The notes under the pieces are model-generated. The model searched no databases. It saw nothing but the letters and a program-made list of their open reading frames with translations, and was not told the origin of the DNA. 44,223 nt of DNA from JAVBMC01 sp031552845. Lineage in GTDB: Bacteria; Verrucomicrobiota; Kiritimatiellia; RFP12; DVOR01. Position numbers and translations under genes: made by a program. The DNA lies in the NCBI GenBank assembly GCA_031552845.1, contig JAVBMC010000031.1, positions 1 through 44,223 on the forward strand, given 5' to 3'. Numbering within the stretch: position 1 is the stretch's first letter; each line of letters begins with the position of its first letter. Below are positions 24,327 through 32,570 of the stretch, one piece after another.

Positions 24327-25525
24327 TGAGCATCCTTTGCAGAGGAGGCTGCCCTCCACGCAGTGAGTTTATATTTGAGCCGTGTGCGCCAAGGGAGTTC
24401 GGCCAGCGGCACTACACCAAAAGCGCCGATGTGGGTGCGTCCGTTGGTATCTGTCAGTGGAAGCCCGTCGAGCCCCGACAGCAGATTGGTAAAACCGGCA
24501 TCACCGGCACCAACGCAGGGGGAGTCTGGTAAAAGGCGGTAATCGCCTGCGGCGGCATTGACGAATTGAGGGGGTTGTGAAATGCAGTTGGTGATTCGAA
24601 GGCCATTGCGATGTTCTTCTGATGTTTGAAAGCAGGAGTTGACGACGCGCACCCAATGACTTTCCGCGGCGACATCCTTGGCATCGTTTGTGTTGGCATG
24701 TACCCACACGATGGTGTTGTGTAGAGAACCGCACCTTACACTGTTGGCCCTATCTCCTGTGGGATGAGTGCTGACGACGGTGCAGTTGGTCAGCTCGCAG
24801 GAGTAGGCACCGTTATCCTTCAGCAATGAGTTTTGGAGTGTCGACCACATGGCGCCATTGCCGTTAGCGGCTTGGTTGCCAATCAACGTACAGCGGATCA
24901 ATTCGCACTTCTTGGCCCCTCCGCCAAAATTCTCCGCCACGTTATTGATAAGCTTACAATCAAACAATCGTGATTCCGAGGCACCGCCCCCGCCGCCATC
25001 AAATCCGCTGAGTCCGCAAGTGCGGCGTTTGATGCGTGCAATGACTTCGGGGGAGGGGTTCTTGAGTGCCTGCTCTGCGCGATTGGCGATGAGTACGCAG
25101 TTGCTGAGCGTGCCGCCACTGGCACCACCACCGGCGGGGTCGTCGCAGTAAGTTGCGTGGGCGTTGCCGTTGGTGAGGGTGAATCCGCAGAGCGTGGTGT
25201 TATGCTGAGGAGGGTGGGCTTCGAGAGTGCCGAGAATGGCGCAGGTGTTGGTGTCGCCGCCATCGATAATCGTCACAGCGGGACCATTGACGCTTTCAAT
25301 ACGGATTGAGCGGTTGTTGGCCACGATTGGCGTGTAGGTGCCGTTGGTGACAATGATTTCATCACCGGCTTGCGTGGCTTCGATAGCGGCTTGGATGGTT
25401 TGCTTTGCGCACCGCCACAGCAACCCGGTATCAGCATCGTTTCCGCATGGACTGACGTAAAGCGTCACTCCCTGTGCGCCCATTATCAACCCTGCCGTAC
25501 TCCCCGCTAAAAGCAACAACCTCAT
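24323..25525 (-). CDS. Secreted right-handed parallel beta-helix protein
   Basis: A 400-residue exported protein (signal MRLLLLAGSTAGLIMGAQG). It opens LYVSPCGNDADTG, then KQTIQAAIEATQAGDEIIVTNGTYTP, the usual start of PVC parallel beta-helix proteins. Turns follow of the type GGGASGG-LSNCVLIANRA and ELIRCTLIGNQAANG. It ends with a GDYRLLPDSPCVGAGD segment and HIGAFGV, without the InlB repeats of its relative at 39560. GGGGGAG precedes the ATG. It is first in the eight-gene operon, and its stop is the serpin start (ATGA). Binding or cleavage of surface glycans is the usual role of such folds, but no catalytic residues can be assigned. Confidence 0.87.
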   Translation of the reverse strand: MRLLLLAGSTAGLIMGAQGVTLYVSPCGNDADTGLLWRCAKQTIQAAIEATQAGDEIIVTNGTYTPIVANNRSIRIESVNGPAVTIIDGGDTNTCAILGTLEAHPPQHNTTLCGFTLTNGNAHATYCDDPAGGGASGGTLSNCVLIANRAEQALKNPSPEVIARIKRRTCGLSGFDGGGGGASESRLFDCKLINNVAENFGGGAKKCELIRCTLIGNQAANGNGAMWSTLQNSLLKDNGAYSCELTNCTVVSTHPTGDRANSVRCGSLHNTIVWVHANTNDAKDVAAESHWVRVVNSCFQTSEEHRNGLRITNCISQPPQFVNAAAGDYRLLPDSPCVGAGDAGFTNLLSGLDGLPLTDTNGRTHIGAFGVVPLAELPWRTRLKYKLTAWRAASSAKDAQ

Positions 25526-25603
25526 TTGATCTCCCCCTGCGGAAGCAATTAGCCGTCCCTGCCAAACAAGCTAGTGGAACAGCTACCCTCAATCAATTAA
25601 ATC

Positions 25604-25633
25604 AGTATAACACATCCCTTGGAGGCAGTGCAA
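25604..25633 (-). promoter_or_regulatory. Promoter of the eight-gene secretory operon
   Basis: Read on the - strand: TTGCAC (25633-25628), an 18-bp spacer, TATACT (25609-25604), about 75 bp upstream of ATG 25525. No other promoter of this quality was seen down to 18520. Confidence 0.65.
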
Positions 25634-25740
25634 GCTTAAAGGGGGTGGAAAAAGTAATCAGATGGAAGAGAAGCGAGGTAGTAAATAATTTCAGGCTAGC
25701 GCGGTGAAGAGTGCGTCTGGGTGGGCGGGAAATAAAAATG

Positions 25741-25769
25741 TTGCTTAATGGCGGTAAATGATGTACACT
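25741..25769 (+). promoter_or_regulatory. Candidate promoter of the PD-(D/E)XK-like gene
   Basis: TTGCTT at 25741-25746, a 17-bp spacer, TACACT at 25764-25769. It implies a leader of about 250 nt before ATG 26025. The gap 25526-26024 otherwise holds only G/T-rich sequence and one dispersed repeat. Confidence 0.5.
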
Positions 25770-25886
25770 GTACGCGTTGTGTTTGGTGTGTGTGGTGGCG
25801 GTGGTGTTTGTGTGTGTGGGACAGGGGTGGTTGCGGGAGAGAGGTAAGGGGGTAGGGGGCTGGCGCACACGTGGGGGTGTGGGGAT

Positions 25887-25913
25887 GGTTCGCGTGGAGG
25901 CGCGGAGAGTGGG
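25887..25913 (+). repeat. Dispersed GC-rich repeat, copy 4
   Basis: GGTTCGCGTGGAGGCGCGGA then GAGTGGG. The preceding 30 bp (GGGCTGGCGCACA, then a G-run) are also shared with copy 6 at 38003-38063, so the family has a longer form of about 60 bp. Confidence 0.75.
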
Positions 25914-26024
25914 GCGTGTGGGAGAGGGTTGTAGTGAATGAGAGAAATGTGTATGTGATGAGTCGCGGGTGTTGGCTTATGACCTGTTATTTCTTGCTGA
26001 TTACTTGATTCTTTGGGAGGTGTT

Positions 26025-26750
26025 ATGCAGCTGTCTGATGGAATTGTGAGGGAGGCGGATTGGCTGGCGAAGGTGGGGCCGTTGAGGGGTAGGGCGCAGT
26101 GGAAGGTGGGCTCGAGTATGAGGGAGTTTGCCCGGCTGGTGTTGGCTGAACCGTTTGAGGGGGATGTGCAGGCGAATATTTTGGATCAGATCGCGCCGGG
26201 GTTGAGGGTGGCGCATGCAACGGCGTCGGAGGTGACGCAGTTTGATGGGTATCGGGGCGGGAAGCGTCAGCACGATTTGGCGTTGTGGGCGGATAGTGGG
26301 ACTGAGCGGGTGGCGGTGTCTTTTGAGGCGAAGGTGACGGAGGAGTTCGGAGCGGTGATCCGGTTGAAGCTGAAGGATGCGGTAAGGGATAATTCGGATA
26401 TTTGCATGCGGCTGCAGCTGATTACGAATGAGTTGTGGCCGCGGCGGAGTTTGAATTTTATTTATGATGTGCGGTATCAGTTTTTTACGGGGCTGTATGG
26501 GACGATCCGGTATGCGGAGGATCTGGGGATTAATAAGTGCGTGTTTTGCATCTATCAGATCGATGTGCCGGGGAAGGTGAAGGTGGATCGGTATAAGCGG
26601 GATATTAATGCGCTGCTGCGGCTGTTTGGCAGGGATGAGGAGGATATGTCGCAGGGATTGTTTAAGTATATTTGTAAGACGCGTGGTGGAGTTGATGTTT
26701 ATCTTTCGTACTTGCAGCGGCCGATGTTGCCGGAAGCAGAGGCCAAGTAA
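26025..26750 (+). CDS. Orphan protein with PD-(D/E)XK-like signature
   Basis: A 241-residue soluble protein. Residues HDLALW (Asp 84) followed by VAVSFEAKV (Glu 101, Lys 103) match the D...ExK arrangement of PD-(D/E)XK nuclease folds. The following TEEFG and the overall size recall DUF6946-type proteins, but that identification is tentative. ATG 26025 follows GGGAGG. It stands alone on the + strand between two - strand operons. No methyltransferase, specificity subunit or toxin partner lies next to it, so restriction activity is not supported by context. Confidence 0.7.
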   Translation: MQLSDGIVREADWLAKVGPLRGRAQWKVGSSMREFARLVLAEPFEGDVQANILDQIAPGLRVAHATASEVTQFDGYRGGKRQHDLALWADSGTERVAVSFEAKVTEEFGAVIRLKLKDAVRDNSDICMRLQLITNELWPRRSLNFIYDVRYQFFTGLYGTIRYAEDLGINKCVFCIYQIDVPGKVKVDRYKRDINALLRLFGRDEEDMSQGLFKYICKTRGGVDVYLSYLQRPMLPEAEAK

Positions 26751-26798
26751 TAAGTAAGGACACTTCTAATAATTCACTTCGACGACGAATGCAAAGAA

Positions 26799-26830
26799 GG
26801 CTCACGCGGAGACGCGGAGGCGCGGAAGGA
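26799..26830 (+). repeat. Dispersed GC-rich repeat, copy 5
   Basis: GGCTCACGCGGAGACGCGGA then GGCGCGGAAGGA, nearly identical to copy 1. Confidence 0.85.
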
Positions 26831-26847
26831 AACTGACACGGTTGTTG

Positions 26848-26963
26848 GGTAGGGCGTGTTTCGCCGAAACCGCCGAGCGGGGTAATAGTTGTGCTCGTGT
26901 TGTGGGCAACTGTATGAGTGTGGCTAAACGCGGTGCGGCGGTCTCGGCGAGACCTGCCCTACC
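26848..26963. repeat. 116-bp element bounded by 28-bp inverted repeats
   Basis: Arms 26848-26875 and 26936-26963 match at 24 of 28 positions in inverted orientation, beginning GGTAGGGC. Each arm contains its own small palindrome (right arm GGTCTCGGCGAGACC). The centre encodes nothing evident. The shape fits a small REP/BIME-like or MITE-like element; no target duplication was evident. Confidence 0.7.
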
Positions 26964-26993
26964 TTTTGAAACAGCAATTATTAGAGGTGCCCA

Positions 26994-28466
26994 TTACTTC
27001 TTGCTTTCTCTTTCGCCCAAGGGGCAGTCGGCGCAGGTGTCGTGGACGCGGCAGTGGTCGCCGATGAGTTGGAGGAGGCCTTGCTGCAGGAGTCCGGAGC
27101 GGGCGTAGAGGTCGGGTGAGTGGTTGGCACCGAAGAGGCGCGCGGCCATTTCGTGCTGAGGGTCGGAGAGGTCTTCCGGCGGGAGCTGCACGAGGAGCGC
27201 TTCGGGCAATATATTTTCCGCGATGAAGAAGGGGACTATGGCGTTGGTGATGAGTGCACCGATGCGGCCTTTGCCAAGGAGCTTGACTGGTTTGCCGGGC
27301 GTGCCGGTGAGCGAGAGGCGTCTTTCCCAGAAGTCCCACGCGCTGGTGCGTTCGAGGAAGTCCGCGACTTGTCCATACCATGCGCCTGTTTGGCAAGGGA
27401 TGGTGTTGAAGAGTTCGAGCATGAAGCTGCCGCCATCGCTGAAGAGTGCCGCCGCTGCGGCTAGGCGGCGCCAAGGGGCGTTTTGCGGACGGGATGAGCC
27501 GTGCGTCTTCACGCTGACGACTGGAGTCTCTCCGCTCTTGTTCCAGAGTGTTTTAAGTGTATCGAGGGCGGCTTGTGTTTCGGGATCGGCGGTGGCTTTG
27601 GCTTCAGCCGGAAAAAGATCCGCAGCACCGAGCAAGCGGGCGTAGAAGGCTTCGCGGGTTTCTTGGGGTAAAGGTTTGATGGTGCGGGCAATCAGGCGGA
27701 AAGCAGCAGCGTGGTGTTTGTAGCCGAGCGCGGCGAGACAGGCTTCGTAGAGGACGTGGGCGTCTTTCTCGGCGGATTGGAGTTGGCGGCAGATGCGGCG
27801 GGCTTTGAGCTGAATGCGGTAACTGCCGGCGGCGGCGAGCAGATCGAGCGCTTCGACGGTGTTGGCAAAGCGTTGTGAGCAGGGGGTGGGATTGACGCTG
27901 AAAACGGCGTAGGGGTAAGAGGATACGTCGATATCGTCGAGCGAGAAGGATTGATTGAGCTCGCACGCGGCGCGGAGAGCGATGGAAAGCGTGCCGGGGG
28001 GCAACGTCGCAGGCGGTGTGCCGGGGAACCATGTGACGTGTGCGATGATATTACTGTAAGATGGATTATCCGCGTGGCGGTGGGCCGTCCAATCGCTGGG
28101 GCGGATGTGGATTTCCACATCGCCGCGCAGAATTTTACCGGAAGGTTCGATCTGGAGTACGGCGCTGCGGAAATCGGGGCCGCCTTCGCCGTTCCATTTG
28201 CCGGGGTTGAGTATGCGCAAGGTGCCGCCGTCAAAGGGGATGAGCGTGGGGCGCAGTGTGGCATCGGCCCAGATGGCTTGGAGATGGCGTTCCGTACCGC
28301 CGAACACATTGCCCCAACGGTGACAGGGCGCGGCTTGTGCGGTTTGAAAATCGGCACAGGGTTCGTGGAGCAAGTTTTCTGCCTGCGGTACGCGCCAGCG
28401 CCGGTACGCATCGGCTGCCATGAAGGAGGGATAAGCAGGCGTCGCGGAATAAGGCGGAAAGGTCAT
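26994..28466 (-). CDS. DUF2851 family protein
   Basis: A 490-residue protein of the DUF2851 family, known mainly from Bacteroidota and PVC bacteria and without an established function. Conserved segments are clear: ILNPGKWNGEGGPDFRSA, GDVEIHIRPSDWTAHRH and NPSYSNIIAHVTWFPG in the first 150 residues. The C-terminus has a cysteine cluster (CRVHDTCADC, C-x5-C-x2-C), which may bind metal. It starts 5 nt after the queE stop, so it belongs to the glgP-queD-queE unit. A link to queuosine or tRNA is suggested by position only. Confidence 0.85.
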   Translation of the reverse strand: MTFPPYSATPAYPSFMAADAYRRWRVPQAENLLHEPCADFQTAQAAPCHRWGNVFGGTERHLQAIWADATLRPTLIPFDGGTLRILNPGKWNGEGGPDFRSAVLQIEPSGKILRGDVEIHIRPSDWTAHRHADNPSYSNIIAHVTWFPGTPPATLPPGTLSIALRAACELNQSFSLDDIDVSSYPYAVFSVNPTPCSQRFANTVEALDLLAAAGSYRIQLKARRICRQLQSAEKDAHVLYEACLAALGYKHHAAAFRLIARTIKPLPQETREAFYARLLGAADLFPAEAKATADPETQAALDTLKTLWNKSGETPVVSVKTHGSSRPQNAPWRRLAAAAALFSDGGSFMLELFNTIPCQTGAWYGQVADFLERTSAWDFWERRLSLTGTPGKPVKLLGKGRIGALITNAIVPFFIAENILPEALLVQLPPEDLSDPQHEMAARLFGANHSPDLYARSGLLQQGLLQLIGDHCRVHDTCADCPLGERESKK

Positions 28467-28471
28467 AGCGC

Positions 28472-29080
28472 TTAACGGAAGCCCGCGAGTTTGTGGACTT
28501 GCAGGGAGAGCTGCCAGAGGGGTTGAGGATTATCTTTGTTCAACTCGCCCAGGAGTTCAAGTGCTTCTTCGTAACAGAAGTGTCCTTGCCGATCGCACGG
28601 TGAAATGAAGTAGTGCTCCGCACGAATAGTGTTGCGCAGCGTGCGGCAACGTTCTGACGTGAGGACGCCATCAGCGACAAGGCGCACTTCGTTTGCGCGC
28701 GTGAGCAGCGGCGGCGTTTTGGGCGAGGTGGCGATGTAGTCGAACAAGGCGGCTTCGTCCGGTGTGAGCGCGAAGGTTCCGTTGGTTTCGAGGCCGAGCC
28801 AGAGTCCGGCGCTTTTGAAAAGCTGTGCCAGCTCACGCCATGCCGTGGAAGCGAGGGGTTCACCACCGGTGAGGATGACGGAGTCGAGGTTATAGCTTTT
28901 GACTTCGTCGAAGATTTCTTGGGCGGTGGGGGTGCGTGTGGCTTGGAAGTCAGTGTCGCACCAGCCGCAGGCGAGATTGCATCCGGCCAGGCGGACGAAG
29001 ACTACGGAACGGCCGACCTGTGCGCCTTCACCCTGCCGCGAGGCAAATATCTCTGCGATGGGGATGGCGGTGGTTTGCAC
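28472..29080 (-). CDS. queE: 7-carboxy-7-deazaguanine synthase (radical SAM)
   Basis: QueE converts CPH4 to 7-carboxy-7-deazaguanine in the route to queuosine. The 202-residue product has the substrate-binding segment FASRQGEGAQVGR, the radical SAM cluster C34-x3-C38-x2-C41 (GCNLACGWCDT), and the GGEPL motif (ILTGGEPLAS). The start is GTG 29080 (MQTTAIPIAEIF); no in-frame ATG precedes the conserved region. It lies 4 nt after queD. queC is not in the window. Confidence 0.93.
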   Translation of the reverse strand: MQTTAIPIAEIFASRQGEGAQVGRSVVFVRLAGCNLACGWCDTDFQATRTPTAQEIFDEVKSYNLDSVILTGGEPLASTAWRELAQLFKSAGLWLGLETNGTFALTPDEAALFDYIATSPKTPPLLTRANEVRLVADGVLTSERCRTLRNTIRAEHYFISPCDRQGHFCYEEALELLGELNKDNPQPLWQLSLQVHKLAGFR

Positions 29081-29084
29081 GCGG

Positions 29085-29504
29085 TTATTCCGTGTAGGTG
29101 GCGGCGTTGTCGGACGTCTCGCAGACGGTGACGCTGCTGACGGGGATATCGGCGGCCAGCAGCTTGAAGAAGTGACGCGCTAAGTTCTCAGAGGTTGTAC
29201 GGAAGGCGAGCGGAACGATCTTGCAACCGTGCTTTTTGAGCACGGCGGCGACTTCACTCTCGGCGGCGCCGGATTCGTCGTACATGAAGGCATGGTCGAA
29301 CACGTCGGTGATGCGTTCGCGCATGAGCGCTTTGAGGTCTTTGAAGTCGATCACCATATCCGCAGGCGAACCGGGCGTCTTGGGGCTGGAGCCGACCTCG
29401 ACCGTCACCCTGTACGTATGGCCGTGCAGGTTCTTGCATTGACCGGAGTGTCCGGCGAGCAAGTGCGCGGCGTCAAACGTACAGGATTTGGAGACGGTGA
29501 GCAT
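29085..29504 (-). CDS. queD: 6-carboxy-5,6,7,8-tetrahydropterin synthase
   Basis: QueD turns dihydroneopterin triphosphate into CPH4, the substrate of QueE. The 139-residue product carries zinc ligands His 14 (FDAAH), His 27 and His 29 (LHGHTY), catalytic Cys 23 (GQCKN), and later DHAFMY and a C-terminal CETSDN Glu. I chose ATG 29504, whose A is shared with the glgP stop (TAATG); the longer frame would add eight residues (MDENCEVL) inside glgP. The overlap makes translation dependent on glgP. Confidence 0.94.
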   Translation of the reverse strand: MLTVSKSCTFDAAHLLAGHSGQCKNLHGHTYRVTVEVGSSPKTPGSPADMVIDFKDLKALMRERITDVFDHAFMYDESGAAESEVAAVLKKHGCKIVPLAFRTTSENLARHFFKLLAADIPVSSVTVCETSDNAATYTE

Positions 29505-32017
29505 TAGAACTTCGCAGTTTTCATCCAAGCCCCGACGTCAAAGGGCTTTTGGTGCCAGATTTCGTCGGCGTATTCTTGAATGGTGCGGTCGGAGGAGAAC
29601 TTGCCGGCGCAGGCGACGTTCATCAGTGCGCGGCGGTTCCACTCGGTTGGCTTGCGGTAGAGCTGGTTGACCTTCTCCTGCGTTTCGATGTAGTTGCGCA
29701 GGTCGGCGAGCAGCATGTAATGGTCGTTATGGTCAAGCAAGGTCTGCACGATCGGTGCGAAGAGTCCCGGCGACATGAGGCTGAAGACGTTCTTCTGGAT
29801 CATATCGAGCGCACGCTTGATTTCTGGGTCGCTCTCGTAGATGGCACGCGAGGAGTAGGTGGGGCGCAGCTGGGCGACTTCGTCTGTGCGCAGGCCGAAG
29901 ATGAAGATGTTGTCGTCGCCGACTTCTTCATGAATTTCGACATTGGCGCCGTCCATCGTGCCGATGGTGATCGCGCCGTTGAGCATGAGCTTCATGTTGC
30001 CGGTGCCGGAGGCCTCTGTGCCTGCGAGCGAGATCTGTTCGCTGAGGTTGGCCGCCGGGATGATCTTCTCGGCGAGGGAGACGCGGTAATCGGGCAGGAA
30101 GACTACGGAGAGCTTCTTGCCGATGATCGGGTGGTTGTTGACCACTTCGCCGATGGCGTGAATGAAACGGATAATCAGCTTGGCCAGGTAGTAACCGGGT
30201 GCCGCCTTGGCCGCGAAGATGAACACGCGCGGCGGGACGTCCAAGTTCGGGTTGTCCACGAGGCGGTTGAACATGATGATAATGTACAGTGCCAGCAGCA
30301 GCTGGCGTTTGTATTCGTGCAGGCGCTTGATTTGTACGTCGAAGATGGCGTCCGGCGAAACCTGCAGGCGCAGCGTGTTGAAGATCACGTTGGCGAGGAT
30401 TTCTTTATTGGCGCGCTTGATCTTGGCGAACTGCGTCAGAAACGCGGTGTCCTTGGTGTACTTCTCGAGCTTGTGCAGCTGCGAAAGGTCGGTCACCCAT
30501 TTGTTGCCGATTGCCGAGGTGATGAGCTCGGAGAGGCGCGGGTTGGCTTTGAGGAGCCAGCGGCGCGGCGTGATGCCATTGGTCTTGTTGCTGAAGTGGT
30601 CGGGATACATTTCGTAGAAGTCACGGAAGAGCGACTCTTCCAAAATCTTCGTATGAAGCGCTGCCACGCCGTTGACCGCGGAGGAGCCGACGATGGCGAG
30701 ATTGGCCATGCGGACGTAACGGTCGCCGTTCTCTTCGATCAGGCTCATGCGTTTCAGGCGGTCGGTATCGCCGGGGTAAGCGGCGGAGACTTGGCGGAGG
30801 AAACGGGCGTTGATTTCATAAATGATCTGCAGGTGGCGCGGCAGGATGCGCGCGAAGAGCGAGACCGGCCACTTCTCCAGCGCCTCGGGCAGGATGGTGT
30901 GGTTGGTGTAGCCGCAGCAGGTGCGGGTGATGTTCCATGCCGTGTCCCAATCGACGCGCTCCTTGTCCACAAGGATGTGCATCAGCTCGGGAATGACGAG
31001 CGCGGGGTGGGTTTCATTGAGGTGGATGAACACCTTCTTGGGCATGTCCGTCCAGTTGGCGTTCTCTTCACGGAAGCGGCGCAGGATGTCGCGCGTCGAA
31101 GCGCAGACAAAGAAGTATTGCTGACGCAGGCGGAGCTCTTTACCGGCGGTGATGTTGTCGTTCGGGTAGAGCACCTTGGTGAGGTTTTCGGCCAGTACCT
31201 TGTGTTCAACGGCGGCAATGTAGGAGCCGCGGTTGAAGTCTTCGAAATTGAATTCATTGGTCGCTTCGGCCGACCACAAGCGCAAGGTGTTCACGCACTT
31301 GCCGCCGTAGCCGACGATGGGCAGATCATACGGTACTGCGAGCACGTGCACCGCCGGGGCCCAGAACCATTCTTCGTGTCCGTCCGGCGCAGTGCGGACA
31401 TTGACGGAGCCGCCAAAGCCGACCATCGTTGTATGCTCAGGGCGTTGGAGTTCCCAAGGGTAACCGTACTTCAGCCAGTTGTCCGGTTCTTCGCGTTGTT
31501 CGCCGTTGACGATGTGTTGGCGGAAGATGCCGTAATTGTAGCGCAAGCCGTACCCCATGCAGGGCAGGTTGAGCGTGGAAAGCGAATCGAGGAAGCACGC
31601 GGCCAGACGTCCCAAACCGCCGTTGCCGAGGCCGGCATCGATTTCATAATCGCGCAGGCGGTTCCAGTCCAGTCCGAGCGATTCCATCGCTTCGCGGCAG
31701 GTGTGCTCCATCTGCAACGCACAAACGTTGTTGCCGAGCAGGCGGCCGATCAGGAATTCGAGCGATAGGTAATAGACGCGGCGCACTTTGGCATCGCGAA
31801 AGGCCGCTTGGCTCTCTACCCAGCCGTCGACAATCCGGTCACGCACGCTCAGGGCGAATGCGTGATAATGGTCGCGCTCGGTGGCGCGGTGATCCATCTT
31901 TGCGAGGGTGTAGTGCAGGTGGTGGAGGAAAGATTCGCGGAGGCTTTCGGCTGTCTTCGGAATGCGGCGGTCGCCTTTTTTGAGGGTGACCTTGTCTTTA
32001 CGTTTATCGCTGGCCAT
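29504..32017 (-). CDS. glgP: Glycogen / alpha-glucan phosphorylase
   Basis: This enzyme releases glucose-1-phosphate from glycogen or maltodextrin using phosphate and pyridoxal phosphate. The 837-residue length is normal. Motifs include YYLSLEFLIGRLLGNN, GNGGLGRLAACFLDS, IFIFAAKAAPGYYLAK-type segments, and the PLP site SGTGNMK with Lys 676, followed by NGAITIGTMDGANVEI. ATG 32017 (MASDKRKDK) has GGAG 7 nt upstream and is preferred to the longer frame from 32038. It lies 80 nt downstream of the RRM gene. The tight TAATG junction to queD is unusual, as the pathways are unrelated. A 739-codon open frame opposite it is a shadow. Confidence 0.97.
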   Translation of the reverse strand: MASDKRKDKVTLKKGDRRIPKTAESLRESFLHHLHYTLAKMDHRATERDHYHAFALSVRDRIVDGWVESQAAFRDAKVRRVYYLSLEFLIGRLLGNNVCALQMEHTCREAMESLGLDWNRLRDYEIDAGLGNGGLGRLAACFLDSLSTLNLPCMGYGLRYNYGIFRQHIVNGEQREEPDNWLKYGYPWELQRPEHTTMVGFGGSVNVRTAPDGHEEWFWAPAVHVLAVPYDLPIVGYGGKCVNTLRLWSAEATNEFNFEDFNRGSYIAAVEHKVLAENLTKVLYPNDNITAGKELRLRQQYFFVCASTRDILRRFREENANWTDMPKKVFIHLNETHPALVIPELMHILVDKERVDWDTAWNITRTCCGYTNHTILPEALEKWPVSLFARILPRHLQIIYEINARFLRQVSAAYPGDTDRLKRMSLIEENGDRYVRMANLAIVGSSAVNGVAALHTKILEESLFRDFYEMYPDHFSNKTNGITPRRWLLKANPRLSELITSAIGNKWVTDLSQLHKLEKYTKDTAFLTQFAKIKRANKEILANVIFNTLRLQVSPDAIFDVQIKRLHEYKRQLLLALYIIIMFNRLVDNPNLDVPPRVFIFAAKAAPGYYLAKLIIRFIHAIGEVVNNHPIIGKKLSVVFLPDYRVSLAEKIIPAANLSEQISLAGTEASGTGNMKLMLNGAITIGTMDGANVEIHEEVGDDNIFIFGLRTDEVAQLRPTYSSRAIYESDPEIKRALDMIQKNVFSLMSPGLFAPIVQTLLDHNDHYMLLADLRNYIETQEKVNQLYRKPTEWNRRALMNVACAGKFSSDRTIQEYADEIWHQKPFDVGAWMKTAKF

Positions 32018-32090
32018 CGTATTGCTCCATAACACCACAGACCGGACGGGCGTCCGGCTGCGGCAGTTGTTTTATAAATTCCTAATACCT

Positions 32091-32111
32091 GCGAAGATTA
32101 ATCGTCTTCGC
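32091..32111. other. Hairpin at the end of the RRM gene
   Basis: GCGAAGA (32091-32097) pairs with TCTTCGC (32105-32111) around the stop codon. There is no U-tract, so it is more likely an mRNA-end stabiliser or weak attenuator than a terminator. Confidence 0.4.
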
Positions 32112-32538
32112 GGTCGGTCTTGTTGCGCGCCTCGTTCACGCGCAATTTGCGGCCCAGCACATCGGCGTCGTGGAGGGCTTTGATGGCGGCCTCCGCCTCG
32201 GAGCGGTCGGGCATTTCGACGAAGCCGAAGCCCTTGGACTTGTTGCTGGTGCGGTTGGTGATGATGCGTGCGGATTTGACGTTGCCGTAGCGCTCAAACT
32301 CTTTGCGCAGGCGGGGCTCGGTCATATCGTAGCTGAGGTTGCCGACGTAAATCTCGACACAGTTGCCGGAGGAGGTGTAGCCCCCATGGCTATGGCTGCT
32401 GCCGCACCCGCAGGAGGTGGGGGCAAAGCGTCCGAGCAGCCAGCCTGCGACCAAGCCTAACAGACCCGCCAGCACGGCTACGACAGCGTAATTCGCCGGT
32501 GAATCTTTGATTGACGCTACAAGTAAATTGAAATCCAT
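32098..32538 (-). CDS. Membrane-anchored RRM RNA-binding protein
   Basis: A 146-residue protein with two parts. An N-terminal transmembrane helix (about 17-37, NYAVVAVLAGLLGLVAGWLL) is followed by a Cys/His/Ser/Gly linker (CGCGSSHSHGG). A complete RRM domain then runs from about 61 to 138, with RNP2 IYVGNL (63-68) and RNP1 KGFGFVEM (102-109). Bacterial RRM proteins are normally short and soluble; the membrane anchor is unusual. It lies 32 nt downstream of rpoD and 80 nt before glgP. The expected topology puts the RRM in the cytoplasm if the helix inserts N-out. A role in placing mRNAs at the membrane is inference. Confidence 0.9.
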   Translation of the reverse strand: MDFNLLVASIKDSPANYAVVAVLAGLLGLVAGWLLGRFAPTSCGCGSSHSHGGYTSSGNCVEIYVGNLSYDMTEPRLRKEFERYGNVKSARIITNRTSNKSKGFGFVEMPDRSEAEAAIKALHDADVLGRKLRVNEARNKTDREDD

Positions 32539-32570
32539 TCTTCTTCTCTCTAACTAGTTATACAAAAAAC

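Noticed and set aside
26025..26750. Restriction-modification system
   Set aside because: Only the nuclease-like signature is present; no methyltransferase or specificity gene lies nearby.
29549..31768. 739-codon open frame on the + strand
   Set aside because: It is exactly antisense to glgP, whose protein is unmistakable. The composition is that of a reverse reading of a GC-biased gene.
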